The notes under the pieces were generated by a model. The model was given only the letters and a program-made list of their open reading frames with translations, was not told the origin of the DNA and did no database searches. The translations under genes and the position numbers were made by a program. From CAYLLT01 sp964591605 (GTDB lineage Bacteria > Planctomycetota > Phycisphaerae > UBA1845 > PWPN01), in contig CAZQEN010000009.1 of assembly GCA_964591605.1 (NCBI GenBank), positions 1 to 45,632 on the forward strand: a DNA stretch of 45,632 bases, in the 5' to 3' direction. The number at the start of each line of letters is the position of its first letter. Position 1 is the stretch's first letter. Shown here one piece after another: positions 1-8,697 of this stretch.

Positions 1-166
1 GTGTTTACTTGATTTGCCTCCCCACCCACACCGGGGGGGGGCCCGCGCGGCCCCCCCGGCCCCCGGCCGCCATCCGCCGCGGCGGACAGGCCCGCGCCGG
101 CCGCTGCAGAGTCTCTCAACGCACTCCTGAAGGAGATATGGCTGCCTGGGAAGATGCGGGTGACGA
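1..166. other. Scaffold-end intergenic segment with G/C hairpin
   Basis: No gene is supported here. Around positions 31-60 a run of G is followed by a run of C and can fold into a hairpin with arms CCGGGGGGG and CCCCCCCGG. It lies downstream of the minus-strand gene that ends at 167 and could act as a terminator stem, but no T-tract follows it on that strand. Homopolymers at a scaffold end are also prone to assembly error. Confidence 0.4.
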
Positions 167-2098
167 TCAGTACGGGCACTGCTCGCCGGGAATGGCGTAC
201 ACGTTCGGGCCCGAGTAGCACTCGATGAAGCGGAGGATGTCGGTGGCATCGACGTCCTGGTCGGCCGGGCCGTCGAGGTTGGCGTTGTTGCAGGATGGGT
301 CGGCGACGGGGACGTTCACGCCGGTCAGGCACGACTGGATGTGGGAGAAGTCGGACTGGTCGATATCGCCGTCCTGGTCGTAGTCGATGAGCATCGCCGG
401 CCGGGCGGATGTCCCGACACCCGCCGAATAGAAGCGGCTGACATCCTGAAAGTACGTGAAGGCCCGGTAGTGATACGTCTGCCCGTTGGTCAGGCCGGCA
501 TGCGTGACGCTGCGGTGGGAGCCGGGGCCGGCCGTTTCGTCGATCACCAGGCTGGCCGACGCGTCCGTCGGACCGGTGGGGGGGGTGCCGACCCGGGCGA
601 GAATCCTCGTCCCCGAGTAGTTGCCCCCAAGGGGGTTGTTCCATTGCAGGAACACCGAAGTGCTCGCGGAGACCGCGCCGAGGCCGGTCACCTCGCCCGG
701 AGGCTGCCCGACGAGCACGAAATCCTGCTGGGTGGTCTGATTCTGAACGATGCTCAGCCCGGTGACGGTCTGCGGCGTGTAGAAGTTCTTCGTGGCCGTC
801 GCGCTGCCCGTGCCGACGGGGACCTGGAAGGAGTAGGCCCCGCCGGCGATGGACACGGTCGCCCCCTGCGGGGCCACGCTGACGCTGGCGCCGACCAGCC
901 CTGCCCCGAACTGATCGCGCACGAAGCCGGCCAGCGTGCCCGTCGGGCCGGGAGGCGAGCCGGGCTTGATCGCGTAATACTGCTGCGGCTTGTTGCTGCC
1001 CCAGTACTCGAAGATGCAGTACAGCGTTCCGCTGCCGTCGGTGGCGGCGCTGAGCTCGGGCTGGACGGTGAATGCGTCGGCCAGACCCTGCGTCACGGTC
1101 TCCTCCGCCTGCCACGAGGCGCCGTTCCAGCGCTTGGAGTAGCACCGGGCCGGATGCGGGTCGTTCTTGGGGTAGCCCGCCTGGAAGTTATTGGTTCCCG
1201 GAATGGCGCACGCCCCCTGGAACCACGAATTCTGGTTGGTGATCTGCGTCTTGGCCCCGTTGCTCGACGGCGGCGTGTGCAGGATCGACCAGAGGGCGTT
1301 GTTCTCATCCCACACCACCATCACCTGCCCGGCATCATTCACGGAGAGGCGCTGGCGGTTGTGCATTTCCCCATTGCTGTCGAGCGGGATCTCCGGACCC
1401 CAGGCGCCGCTGAAGCGGCGGATTTTCAGCGTGCCCGCGTCGGTGAACGATCGCCACACCGCCCCGTCGGGGGCCCGCGCCTGCCCGAAGCACTCGTACT
1501 CGCTGCTGCAGGCCGAGTTCACCGGCGCCTCGGCGCTCCAGCTCGTCCCGTTGTACACGGCGTACCACAGTTGCCGCGCGGGCGACGTGCGGTAATACGA
1601 CATGAGCATCTGTCCGCCCGACAGCCCGTACGGCGTGATGTGCGGGTGCTTGGCCTTGCCTCCCGAACTGCTCAGGACCTGCGTGACCTTGTTCGAGATC
1701 AGGCCCGTGTTGTCATCGACGTTGAAGCGGTACCAGCGCACTTCGGGCCCGCTCCCCGACCAGTCTTCCACCACGACGTGCACCGTTCCCTCGAGGGAGA
1801 CGCCGAGCTTGGGATTCGGCAGAAACGGCCCGCCGGGCGCGACATCCTGGGCCGGTTTGAGGATGCCGTTGAAGTACCGGCGATACTGGATGCGGCTGTT
1901 GCCCGCGACGCGGTACGTCGCGTGGAAGCCGTTGGCCGCCGCCACGATGCTGGCTTCCTTGATGTCGGCACCCGCCAGCGCCGGATCGTTCAGAAGCTGG
2001 GCCGTGGACCAGGTCTGAGCCCAGGCAGCGGCCGCTCCGAAGCCGACGACGGCCAGCACCGCCAGAGCCATCACCCGAGCAGGTTGAGACCACGCCAT
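167..2098 (-). CDS. Secreted protein with carboxypeptidase-regulatory-like, Fn3 and dockerin-like modules
   Basis: Predicted exported protein of 643 aa. The ATG at 2098 is chosen over an in-frame GTG at 2122 because GGGGAG lies about 10 nt upstream; the N-terminus (MAWSQPARVMALAVLAVVG, then an A-rich stretch to AWAQ) is a good signal peptide. Residues about 30-390 are sialidase/beta-propeller-like in feel, with repeated short W/Y strands, but I do not recognise a family. A carboxypeptidase-regulatory-like beta-sandwich follows (TGTLAGFVRDQFGAGLVGAS), then an Fn3-like segment (GEVTGLGAVSASTSVFLQW). The C-terminus carries two EF-hand loops (DYDQDGDID and NLDGPADQDVD), each followed by a C-x12/13-C pair. 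Dockerin-like ends are common in planctomycete secreted proteins; ligand and substrate are unknown. Confidence 0.85.
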   Translation of the reverse strand: MAWSQPARVMALAVLAVVGFGAAAAWAQTWSTAQLLNDPALAGADIKEASIVAAANGFHATYRVAGNSRIQYRRYFNGILKPAQDVAPGGPFLPNPKLGVSLEGTVHVVVEDWSGSGPEVRWYRFNVDDNTGLISNKVTQVLSSSGGKAKHPHITPYGLSGGQMLMSYYRTSPARQLWYAVYNGTSWSAEAPVNSACSSEYECFGQARAPDGAVWRSFTDAGTLKIRRFSGAWGPEIPLDSNGEMHNRQRLSVNDAGQVMVVWDENNALWSILHTPPSSNGAKTQITNQNSWFQGACAIPGTNNFQAGYPKNDPHPARCYSKRWNGASWQAEETVTQGLADAFTVQPELSAATDGSGTLYCIFEYWGSNKPQQYYAIKPGSPPGPTGTLAGFVRDQFGAGLVGASVSVAPQGATVSIAGGAYSFQVPVGTGSATATKNFYTPQTVTGLSIVQNQTTQQDFVLVGQPPGEVTGLGAVSASTSVFLQWNNPLGGNYSGTRILARVGTPPTGPTDASASLVIDETAGPGSHRSVTHAGLTNGQTYHYRAFTYFQDVSRFYSAGVGTSARPAMLIDYDQDGDIDQSDFSHIQSCLTGVNVPVADPSCNNANLDGPADQDVDATDILRFIECYSGPNVYAIPGEQCPY

Positions 2099-2506
2099 CG
2101 ATGCCGTACTCCCCGATGCCACGGCCAGCGGTCGAGGCCGATACGCCGACCTCGCGCACGCGCCGGATCACCTGGATGAACGAAGCGTCTCCGCGAACGC
2201 ACTTTGGCCTTACTGTATCGATTCAGAAGGGGCCCTGCAAGCGCACCGGCCCGCCCGCGTACCTGTCGGATCCGTAGCCGTCCAGGCGGCGTCGCTTTCC
2301 CAGGCCCCCGCGGGAGCGGGGGGGTGTATGGCCCATCCGAAGGTCGCAGATCGCGATGGCGAGATGAAGGACGCGAAGATCAGATCGCCGGGAGCGCCCG
2401 GCCGCGTGACCAGCCTCTGGCGAATCCCACCGCCATCATTCGCGAGCATCCCGCCCCTCGCTCGCACTGCGGGTGCTGTCGCCTGTGGCCCGGTCCCTCA
2501 GCACGC
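2099..2506. other. Intergenic, GC-rich hairpin at 2305-2322
   Basis: No convincing gene. CCCCCGC (2305-2311) and GCGGGGG (2316-2322) pair around a GGGA loop. The hairpin lies downstream of the minus-strand gene ending at 2507 and could help terminate it, although no T-run follows. The promoter of the 2098 gene should also lie in this stretch; no clear consensus was found. Confidence 0.35.
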
Positions 2507-3391
2507 TCAGGGATTCAGGAGCACGAATCCGTCGGGCACGTGTCCATCGGTGTCGAAAGCCGCCTGGGCCGCGGCGGCCTGGGCGGTCACGCTCTCGATG
2601 GAGTCGGCGCTGCGATCGTGCGGCACGACGACGGTGCAGCTCGTGGTATCCTGCTGCCCGAGATCATCGGTCACCGTGATGACGATGAGATACACGCGCC
2701 CGTCGCCGTCACCGCCGCGTTCGGCGCGAAGCTGCAGTGTGTCGGGAGCAACGTCGGCGGCATCCTCATCGGTGTTTCCGTCCCCGTCGCCGTTGACGGG
2801 CTCGTCCGAGTAAACCTGCACCGTCACGTCGGGATCGAGATCGCAGTCGTCGGCCACCTCGACGGACAGACCCACGTGACGCAGCTTGTGATTGGGTGGC
2901 CAGAGGGTGTTCTCTGCCACGGAGCAGGTGACCTCCGGCGGCTGCTCATCGACGAACACCTCGACCGGGATGTCGCAGCTCTCGACGGGGTTCGTCCCGT
3001 CGTTCACCTCGACGTGCACGGTGTAGGTGCCCAGGGCCAGCGTGTGCGTCAGCGTCACATCGGTTTCGAGCGGCGTCTCGGCCGGCAGGTTCTCGGTGCT
3101 CACGACATTGCCATCCAGCGACCAGGTCACGGTCAACGGCGTCTGCCCGGTGCGGCTGACATGGACCGACACCGCAACCTCGACCTCCGTCTGATCGCTG
3201 GCCGCGCAGCCGTGCACAGCGGCAGGGCACTGGATTGCCAGTGGCGGCTGTTGCTCCCCCTCGGCAACGGCCAGAGCGGCCAGCACTCTGGCCAGATCGA
3301 TGTTCACGTCACAACTCTGCCCCATGCACAGACACAGGGTCACCGGCGCAAACCACAGCAGCGACAGGTCTCTGATCGTGCGGGTACGCAT
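2507..3391 (-). CDS. Secreted HYR-like beta-sandwich protein
   Basis: Predicted exported protein of 294 aa. The start is supported by GGAGAG six bases upstream of the ATG. The N-terminus has a hydrophobic stretch (LSLLWFAPVTLCLCMGQSC). The cysteine after GQS could be a lipidation site, but LCMGQSC is not a good lipobox, so a lipoprotein call is uncertain. Residues about 60-150 look like an Ig/PKD-like sandwich (TPLTVTWSLDGNVV). Residues about 150-260 include the NTLWPPNHKLRHV signature seen in HYR-like extracellular repeats of planctomycete and myxobacterial proteins, with a D/G-rich loop (NGDGDGNTDED) that may bind calcium. No catalytic motif is visible. A structural or adhesive cell-surface role is inferred. 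It is divergently arranged with the PEP-CTERM gene at 3700. Confidence 0.75.
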   Translation of the reverse strand: MRTRTIRDLSLLWFAPVTLCLCMGQSCDVNIDLARVLAALAVAEGEQQPPLAIQCPAAVHGCAASDQTEVEVAVSVHVSRTGQTPLTVTWSLDGNVVSTENLPAETPLETDVTLTHTLALGTYTVHVEVNDGTNPVESCDIPVEVFVDEQPPEVTCSVAENTLWPPNHKLRHVGLSVEVADDCDLDPDVTVQVYSDEPVNGDGDGNTDEDAADVAPDTLQLRAERGGDGDGRVYLIVITVTDDLGQQDTTSCTVVVPHDRSADSIESVTAQAAAAQAAFDTDGHVPDGFVLLNP

Positions 3392-3420
3392 GATTTCTCT
3401 CCGTTTTTGGGTGGGTGACA

Positions 3421-3537
3421 GCGGAAATCTCCGCAGGACAGTATCCGATACAGATTCTTGCCGAGGCGAGCCGGAATGTCACGCAAGGTCGGAAAACCGA
3501 CCGATTTCGGTCCAAGCTCGGCTTTTATCGGAAATCG
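3421..3537. promoter_or_regulatory. Cluster of CGGAAATC-type palindromic half-sites
   Basis: Between two divergent surface-protein genes are GCGGAAATCTCCGC (3421-3434), GACCGATTTCGGTC (3499-3512, perfect 6-bp arms around TT) and CGGAAATCG (3529-3537). They share a GGAAATC or GATTTC core in both orientations, which would suit a dimeric regulator. The regulator is not identifiable from this window. Confidence 0.35.
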
Positions 3538-3615
3538 GGGGCGCCGCCTGTGTCCGAAAGAACCTCCAGCCGGTCCCATAAATGCACTGACTTCGGGAGG
3601 ATTCAGAATACTCCC

Positions 3616-3645
3616 TTGACCTGCGGCCCCTGCCGGGCCTATCAT
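3616..3645 (+). promoter_or_regulatory. Sigma-70-like promoter of the PEP-CTERM gene
   Basis: TTGACC (3616-3621) and TATCAT (3640-3645) are separated by 18 bp, about 55 bp before the start codon at 3700. It is one of the better -35/-10 pairs in the window. Confidence 0.55.
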
Positions 3646-3699
3646 GGCTGTATAGCAATTCCCTGCTTGTGTTGTCAGCAGAGGAAGGGAGGAGGAAAG

Positions 3700-4326
3700 A
3701 TGAAACTACCCATCGCAGAGCTTGCGTGGGCTGTTCTTTGTGTCGTCGGGCTGACCAGTCCCCTGAATGCCACTCTCATCCAGTTCGTTCGACTGTCCAA
3801 CAACAGTCCGAGCGACCTGGCCGCGCAGTTGAAGGTGGACGTGACCGATCCCGGCAGCGATCAGGTCGATTTCACCTTCTACAACGAGGTGGGCACCCCC
3901 TCTTCGATCACCGACGTCTATTTTGACGACGGGACCCTCCTGGGCATTGCCACGATTTTCTCGTCGAGCGGCGTGAGCTTCTCTCAGGGCGCTTCGCCCA
4001 TGGATCTGCCGGGCGGGGGCAACGCCAGCCCGCCGTTCCAGGTGACGCAGGGGTTCTCCGCCGATTCGGATCCGCCGGCATCGTCCAACGGCGTGAACAG
4101 CGCAGTCGAGTGGCTGACCGTCCGATTCAACCTGATCAATGCGAAAACAGTCGCGGACACGTTGAGCGCACTGGCCGACGGCTCTCTGCGCATCGGCATC
4201 CACGTGCAGTCGATCGCGCCCTCGGGCGACAGCGACAGCTACATCACGCCCGAGCCGTCGGGCGCGCTGCTGACCCTGCTGGGTGTCAGCATGGGCGGCT
4301 GGCGCCGACGACGGTCCCGGATCTGA
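3700..4326 (+). CDS. PEP-CTERM sorting domain protein
   Basis: Exported protein of 208 aa. The ATG at 3700 follows AGGGAGGAGGAAAG, a very strong Shine-Dalgarno, and begins a signal peptide (MKLPIAELAWAVLCVVGL). The open frame extends further 5' but those codons precede the promoter. The mature part is a beta-rich, low-cysteine domain (YFDDGTLLGIA; LRIGIHVQSIAPSGDSDSY) of the kind common among PEP-CTERM substrates. The C-terminus has the tripartite sorting signal: PEPSG, a hydrophobic segment ALLTLLGVSMGGW, then RRRRSR. Such proteins are processed and retained by exosortase in exopolysaccharide-producing bacteria. No exosortase is encoded in this window. The biological role beyond surface or matrix localisation is unknown. 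Confidence 0.9.
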   Translation: MKLPIAELAWAVLCVVGLTSPLNATLIQFVRLSNNSPSDLAAQLKVDVTDPGSDQVDFTFYNEVGTPSSITDVYFDDGTLLGIATIFSSSGVSFSQGASPMDLPGGGNASPPFQVTQGFSADSDPPASSNGVNSAVEWLTVRFNLINAKTVADTLSALADGSLRIGIHVQSIAPSGDSDSYITPEPSGALLTLLGVSMGGWRRRRSRI

Positions 4327-4889
4327 CAGCCTCTGTGCGGAGCTCGAACAGAGCCGCGCCCGTGTGGAAGCGGTCTGCGATCACACTGCAGAACCCGCTC
4401 CCTGGCGGTCGAGGCTCTGCCGGATGGACCGCATCTTGCACACGCTCCGAAAGATCCCCCTCCGAACACCCTGAGCTTTGTTCGGTTCTTCGCTTAACCC
4501 ACAGCCTCTGGCTGTGTGACCCGGAGAGTTGCGGAGCGAGTCGTCGGCCGGTTGATTGTCCCGATGATTCTGCTTGAGCCGCGGAGCGGCGTCAGGCGGT
4601 AGCCCACGGCGTCAGCCGTGGGAACAGTCAGCCATGGGGAACTCAGCCCCGGACGGGGCGAAAGAACACCCCCCGACCTTCTGTCTCCCCGAGACTCTCG
4701 CTCACGGACCGTGAGAGCTCCAGAGTCGCCCCCCCGCACTACGATCTGATGCCTTACCGGGGCTGCCCGGCCACCCTCCCCGATATGGCCCGACATTCGG
4801 CCCCCGGAGGGAGCTTCAGAATCCGCCCGGCCCGCTCGGGCGGGCCTTCCTGAAGCTACGGTCTCTCGATGACGTCTCGTCAAACCGGT
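4327..4889. repeat. Intergenic cluster of unrelated palindromic units
   Basis: There is no gene in this 0.56-kb gap between convergent genes. Visible hairpins are CACAGCC/GGCTGTG around TCT (about 4500-4516), CCCACGGC/GCCGTGGG around GTCA (about 4600-4620), and a nested structure at 4812-4857. The nested one has outer arms AGCTTCAG (4812-4819) and CTGAAGCT (4850-4857), and inner arms GGCCCGC (4829-4835) and GCGGGCC (4840-4846) around a TCGG loop. The last sits directly downstream of the hydrolase gene ending at 4890 but lacks a T-tract. The arrangement looks like REP-type units accumulated in a convergent intergenic space. Confidence 0.6.
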
Positions 4890-7800
4890 TCAACTCCCGT
4901 ACTCGGCCACGAGCTCGAGCGGCGTGCTGGCGGTGGGGGGCAGGCGAATGTCTTCGCCGATCATCTGCTCGCTGCCGAGCGTTTCATTGTTCACCGTCAC
5001 CCGCACGGGGCGCTTGCCCTCCGGGTGACGCAGCCGCAGCCGCACCTGCTCCGGCGGGTTTCGCGTCGGCAGGCTGACCGTGGCGAGGATACGGCCGGCC
5101 GCCGTCTCGGAGCGTACGGAAACCGCCACCGGGCCGAAATACGTCGCCGCCCGATCGACCTGGATCGTCTTGCCGTTTTCCAGCCACGCCCGCGGCGTTC
5201 CGCGGCACAGCCACAGCGTGTCCCCCTCCTCGCTCACCAGAAACTGGCGGAACCACATGCAGAAGCGGGCCTCGTCGGAGGTTTTGTACACGGGCCCGCC
5301 CCCGCGGCCGAACTGACGCGCCCATTCCGCAAAGCATTGCACGTCCGGATAGATCAGCAGCGCGTACGCGTTCCAGAAGGCTCTCAGCGACGCCGCATGC
5401 TCGCCCCGGACCATGTACAGCCTTGGCAGATCCATCAGGCACGGCTGCAGGGTGACACCTCCCAGGCCCAGCCAGTTCCGGTCGATGTCCGGGATGCCGT
5501 AGCCCGACTCGCGTGAGAAGAAGATGTTGTCCTCCAGATCGTCGAGCGTCCACGTGATGACCGGATCATCGGGGCCGACCACCTCTCCCACCGCCAGGTC
5601 GATGCCGCAGTAGAGCGCCTCGCGGATCCACCCTTCGGTCAGATGCCGCCACTGGTGCACGCGCGACGGGACGTAGGGGACGTGCGTTCCGTCGCGCAGC
5701 GGCACGACGGCGGCCTGCGTCACCGCCTCACGCAGGGCCTTTTCGATGTCCCGGCGGTAGCTCTCCGCCTCGCGGGTGAGGCGCGGCGCCTCCGGATGCT
5801 GGATGTCCGACAGGGCGGCCGCGGCATGCTTCAAACCGAGGTAAAAGTACGCGTTCGTGGGCAGCCAGTACTTGAACTCGATCACATCCTCCAGCGATGA
5901 CGCCGGAGAGAGGCCATGGGTGGGGCTTCTCCGCCCCGGGGCAACGGCCTGGCCTTCCGCAGCGTCGCGGTCGCGTCCCGAGTAGGGGGCTGTGTTCATC
6001 GTGGCCTGCCGCTGGGTGATGAGGAAGTCGCACCCTTTGATCAGCTTCGGTGCGACCCGCTCGAGATACGCACGGTCGCGGGTGAACAGATAGTGGTCGG
6101 CGATGCCCCAGAGCACGAACCCGTGGTTCATGGCGTACTGGCCGTGGGTGTAGGCGCCGGCACTGTGGAAGGCGCCGTCCTTCGTGGAAAATCGCCCGGT
6201 GAGCTCCTCAGCGCCCTGAAAGTGCAGAAGCGGCTCGATGTAACGCTCGGCGTCCTGATGCTCACCGCGCATGTCCATCGAGCGGGCGATCATGATCGTC
6301 TCGTTGGCAAAGACCTTGTAGCCGTACGTGCCCACCCCCTCGTTGTAGAGGCCGGTCCGGGGCTCGCGGTCACATGTGATGACGTTGTGCCAGAGATTGG
6401 CCTTGTAGAAGTTGACCAGCTCGGGCTCGGGAACCGCGAACTGAGCGTGATCAGCGAGCCGGCGCTTCCAGTAGGCCAGATCGTGCGGGATGCGCTCGTC
6501 GAAACTCATGGCCTTCAGCGCGGCGAGCTCCGGGGCGTCGAGCAGGTCAACATATGCGGCCTTGAAATAGATCGTCCGCTTCTCGCCCGGCGGCATCTCG
6601 GCGGACCATGTGAGAACGGGTGAAGCTTTGGACTCCTGGCCGGCCACGCCGGGCTGCATCCGCCAGCCGCCGGCGCCGCCGCCGCTCGGTTTCCCCGCCG
6701 AGATGATCCCGCGAATGGCGGACAGACCCTCGGGGATACTGGACCGATCCGCCGGTTGAATCTCGATCACGCCCTCGGACGTGAGGGCGATCGGCGTCGG
6801 ATCGGCGAACCGCAGATGCAGGCGGGCGGTCGCCGGAGCAGCGCCCGGGTTGGTGATATCCAGCCGGGTCAGCAGGCACACCGTTTCGTCTCCGCGGCGT
6901 TTGTCGTCTTCGCTGATGTCGCCCAGCAGGATGGTGGCCGCGAGCTGGTGGTGATAATGAATGCCGTCCTGGTCCCACTCCACGTGGACCAGCGGCAGGT
7001 GTCCCGCCTCCAGATAGCGCTTCGCCCCAGGCTTATCCTCCTTGAAAACGGGCTGGACGCCGGTGTCCAGCAGGGCGAACAGCGGCTCTTTGCCGCGGAA
7101 CCTGATCCGCTGCGTGTCGCGGGCCTCGGTCCAGAGGCTGTTCGGAAAGAGCATCCAGTCGCCGCCCGGCGTCACGAAGATCTCCTGCCGCGCGCACGGC
7201 ACGCCGAGCGGCACCCAGCGCCGCGGCTGCAGGCGCGGGATACTGGCCATCGCCTGTTCGCGGGAGACCTCGGGCAGGTCGGCCACCCGCGACCGAACGG
7301 ACTTGCGCCAGAATGAGTCGGCCGGACCCGGATCGTTGGCCAGCGTGATCGGGCTCTCGGCCGGCACAACGAGCGCACCCACCGCGGGGATTCGAAGGGC
7401 GCCGGCCGCGAGTACATCCTGCGGCACGAAGGAGAATCCCGGCGCGTCCGGCTGATCTCCCAGGCGGACCGTCACGCGGGTCAGGTCGTTGGAGTTTCGG
7501 TCATCGGCGTCGGCGTAAAGCAGGTGCATGCGCACGCGCGCCGACTGCCCGGCGTGACCCGCCGCGCTCCAGCCGTTGCCGCTGACCGTCGGCGAAACCA
7601 TCGAGAGCGGGGAAACGCTGAGCGACTGCGCGTCACCGTTGCTCACGTCCAGCCGCCCGCCAAACGGGCCGGCCTGCGTGGCGAGCACTTCCACATCGAA
7701 GCGGCCTTCGCGCCACCTCGAACGGCCGTACACCTGGAGCTGCACGCCTTCGACAGAGGCGCCCTCCGCGCCGACCAGCCGGATCTTGAGCGTGCGCCGG

Positions 7801-8255
7801 AACTCCGGCGGCTTCTTATCCGGGTATTGCTCCGTCTCCAGCGCTTTTCGCCACTCGCTTTTCGTCAGCGCCGGGAACCGGTACACCAGGGCGCCGCTCT
7901 GGGTATCGCGGTTGAAGCTTCCCCCCGGCCGAACCCACTGCCCGTTCCAGTGGTCGTCCAGTTTCATCCAGCCGCCGGTGCCGTTGTCCGGCCAGACGCT
8001 GGCCCACCATTCCACCCGAAGGGACTCGGGCGCGATGGTCGCATTCGCGGCAGCGACCGCCCGCACCTCGTGCACGTCGCGGGGATTCTCCCATTCGACG
8101 CCCACGACCTTCGGGTTGGGCAGGACGCGGCCGAACGCCCCCAGCTCAACCAGGTCGCCCGGTCGAGCAGCCGGAGGGACATCCGCCCGGGCCGCCCAGG
8201 ACACGGCGAGGGCCAGGGTCAAGGCGGGGACTCTCACGTAGGCACTGCTGTTCAT
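4890..8255 (-). CDS. Large exported glycoside hydrolase-like protein (alpha/alpha barrel)
   Basis: Predicted secreted or periplasmic enzyme of 1121 aa. The ATG at 8255 follows GGAGGAGTGAAC, and the N-terminus is a signal peptide (MNSSAYVRVPALTLALAVSW then ARA). Residues about 30-200 resemble a discoidin/F5-8-type beta-sandwich (WENPRDVHEVRAVAAANATI). The middle is a beta-supersandwich region. Residues about 590-960 look like a six-hairpin (alpha/alpha) toroid: NLWHNVITCDREPRTGLYNE, GVGTYGYKVFANETIMIARS, AYTHGQYAMNHGFVLWGIAD. This fold is shared by GH15/GH37/GH63/GH78-like families; I cannot assign one. A roughly 28-residue loop at about 757-786 (VAPGRRSPTHGLSPASS) looks like an inserted repeat. 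It is divergent from the LacI regulator at 8698, which is probably its controller. Confidence 0.75.
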   Translation of the reverse strand: MNSSAYVRVPALTLALAVSWAARADVPPAARPGDLVELGAFGRVLPNPKVVGVEWENPRDVHEVRAVAAANATIAPESLRVEWWASVWPDNGTGGWMKLDDHWNGQWVRPGGSFNRDTQSGALVYRFPALTKSEWRKALETEQYPDKKPPEFRRTLKIRLVGAEGASVEGVQLQVYGRSRWREGRFDVEVLATQAGPFGGRLDVSNGDAQSLSVSPLSMVSPTVSGNGWSAAGHAGQSARVRMHLLYADADDRNSNDLTRVTVRLGDQPDAPGFSFVPQDVLAAGALRIPAVGALVVPAESPITLANDPGPADSFWRKSVRSRVADLPEVSREQAMASIPRLQPRRWVPLGVPCARQEIFVTPGGDWMLFPNSLWTEARDTQRIRFRGKEPLFALLDTGVQPVFKEDKPGAKRYLEAGHLPLVHVEWDQDGIHYHHQLAATILLGDISEDDKRRGDETVCLLTRLDITNPGAAPATARLHLRFADPTPIALTSEGVIEIQPADRSSIPEGLSAIRGIISAGKPSGGGAGGWRMQPGVAGQESKASPVLTWSAEMPPGEKRTIYFKAAYVDLLDAPELAALKAMSFDERIPHDLAYWKRRLADHAQFAVPEPELVNFYKANLWHNVITCDREPRTGLYNEGVGTYGYKVFANETIMIARSMDMRGEHQDAERYIEPLLHFQGAEELTGRFSTKDGAFHSAGAYTHGQYAMNHGFVLWGIADHYLFTRDRAYLERVAPKLIKGCDFLITQRQATMNTAPYSGRDRDAAEGQAVAPGRRSPTHGLSPASSLEDVIEFKYWLPTNAYFYLGLKHAAAALSDIQHPEAPRLTREAESYRRDIEKALREAVTQAAVVPLRDGTHVPYVPSRVHQWRHLTEGWIREALYCGIDLAVGEVVGPDDPVITWTLDDLEDNIFFSRESGYGIPDIDRNWLGLGGVTLQPCLMDLPRLYMVRGEHAASLRAFWNAYALLIYPDVQCFAEWARQFGRGGGPVYKTSDEARFCMWFRQFLVSEEGDTLWLCRGTPRAWLENGKTIQVDRAATYFGPVAVSVRSETAAGRILATVSLPTRNPPEQVRLRLRHPEGKRPVRVTVNNETLGSEQMIGEDIRLPPTASTPLELVAEYGS

Positions 8256-8314
8256 GTTCACTCCTCCGGGAACGACAGGGTGTCGGTGCATCCCAAGACT
8301 CTAAGCGGCTGCGT

Positions 8315-8343
8315 CCGATACGTAAAATGGCCCGTCGGGCCAA
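8315..8343 (-). promoter_or_regulatory. Candidate promoter with overlapping operator for the hydrolase gene
   Basis: On the minus strand TTGGCC (8343-8338) and TATCGG (8320-8315) are 17 bp apart, about 60 bp before the start at 8255. A perfect palindrome, TGGCCCG-T-CGGGCCA (8328-8342), covers the -35 and spacer, a classic position for repression. It is a plausible site for the divergent LacI-type protein; binding is inferred. Confidence 0.45.
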
Positions 8344-8460
8344 CTTGCTCACCCAAGCTGTGCTCCAGGAGCTCCCCTGAGCTGCCGATCCGTCACCACG
8401 GAACCCGGGTTGGTCCTCACCCCGGACATCGACCGGTCAGCGGGGACGTCGTCCGTAAGG

Positions 8461-8477
8461 AGCGTGCTTAACACGCT
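8461..8477. promoter_or_regulatory. Second candidate LacI-family operator
   Basis: AGCGTG (8461-8466) and CACGCT (8472-8477) form perfect 6-bp arms around CTTAA, midway in the divergent intergenic region and about 115 bp upstream of the lacI-type promoter. LacI-family sites are usually odd- or even-centred palindromes of 14-20 bp, which this fits. Confidence 0.4.
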
Positions 8478-8591
8478 TTAGACCGCGGCCGGGTGATCGG
8501 CCGGTCTGCGCCGATGGCTCGATGGGTCACGATGTGCTGAAAACGTCCGCCAGGTCGGGTCGAAGGCTCGCACCGGCCAGCTCAGCCGTGA

Positions 8592-8619
8592 TTGCGGATC
8601 AACCGTCAGTCAATACAAT
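8592..8619 (+). promoter_or_regulatory. Promoter of the LacI-type regulator gene
   Basis: TTGCGG (8592-8597) and TACAAT (8614-8619) have a 16-bp spacer, about 80 bp before the GTG start at 8698. Confidence 0.5.
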
Positions 8620-8697
8620 GAGCCTCGCAGCCCTCGGCCGAGGACCACTGACCATTTTGGGACGCTCCCGCATGGGGGGACGCCTTCGGAGACCCGT

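Noticed and set aside
138..218. 26-codon frame with perfect AAGGAGAT before ATG on the plus strand
   Set aside because: Most of it lies antisense to the conserved C-terminal module of the gene at 167-2098 and the peptide has no family features; the SD match can be chance.
341..2179. Long antisense open frame over the first dockerin-like gene
   Set aside because: Arg/Gly/Val-rich translation without any domain, typical of high-GC shadow frames; the opposite strand has a signal peptide and recognisable modules.
4870..4910. tRNA T-arm-like sequence GGTTCAACTCCCG
   Set aside because: No acceptor stem, anticodon arm or D-arm around it, and it overlaps the 3' end of the hydrolase gene.
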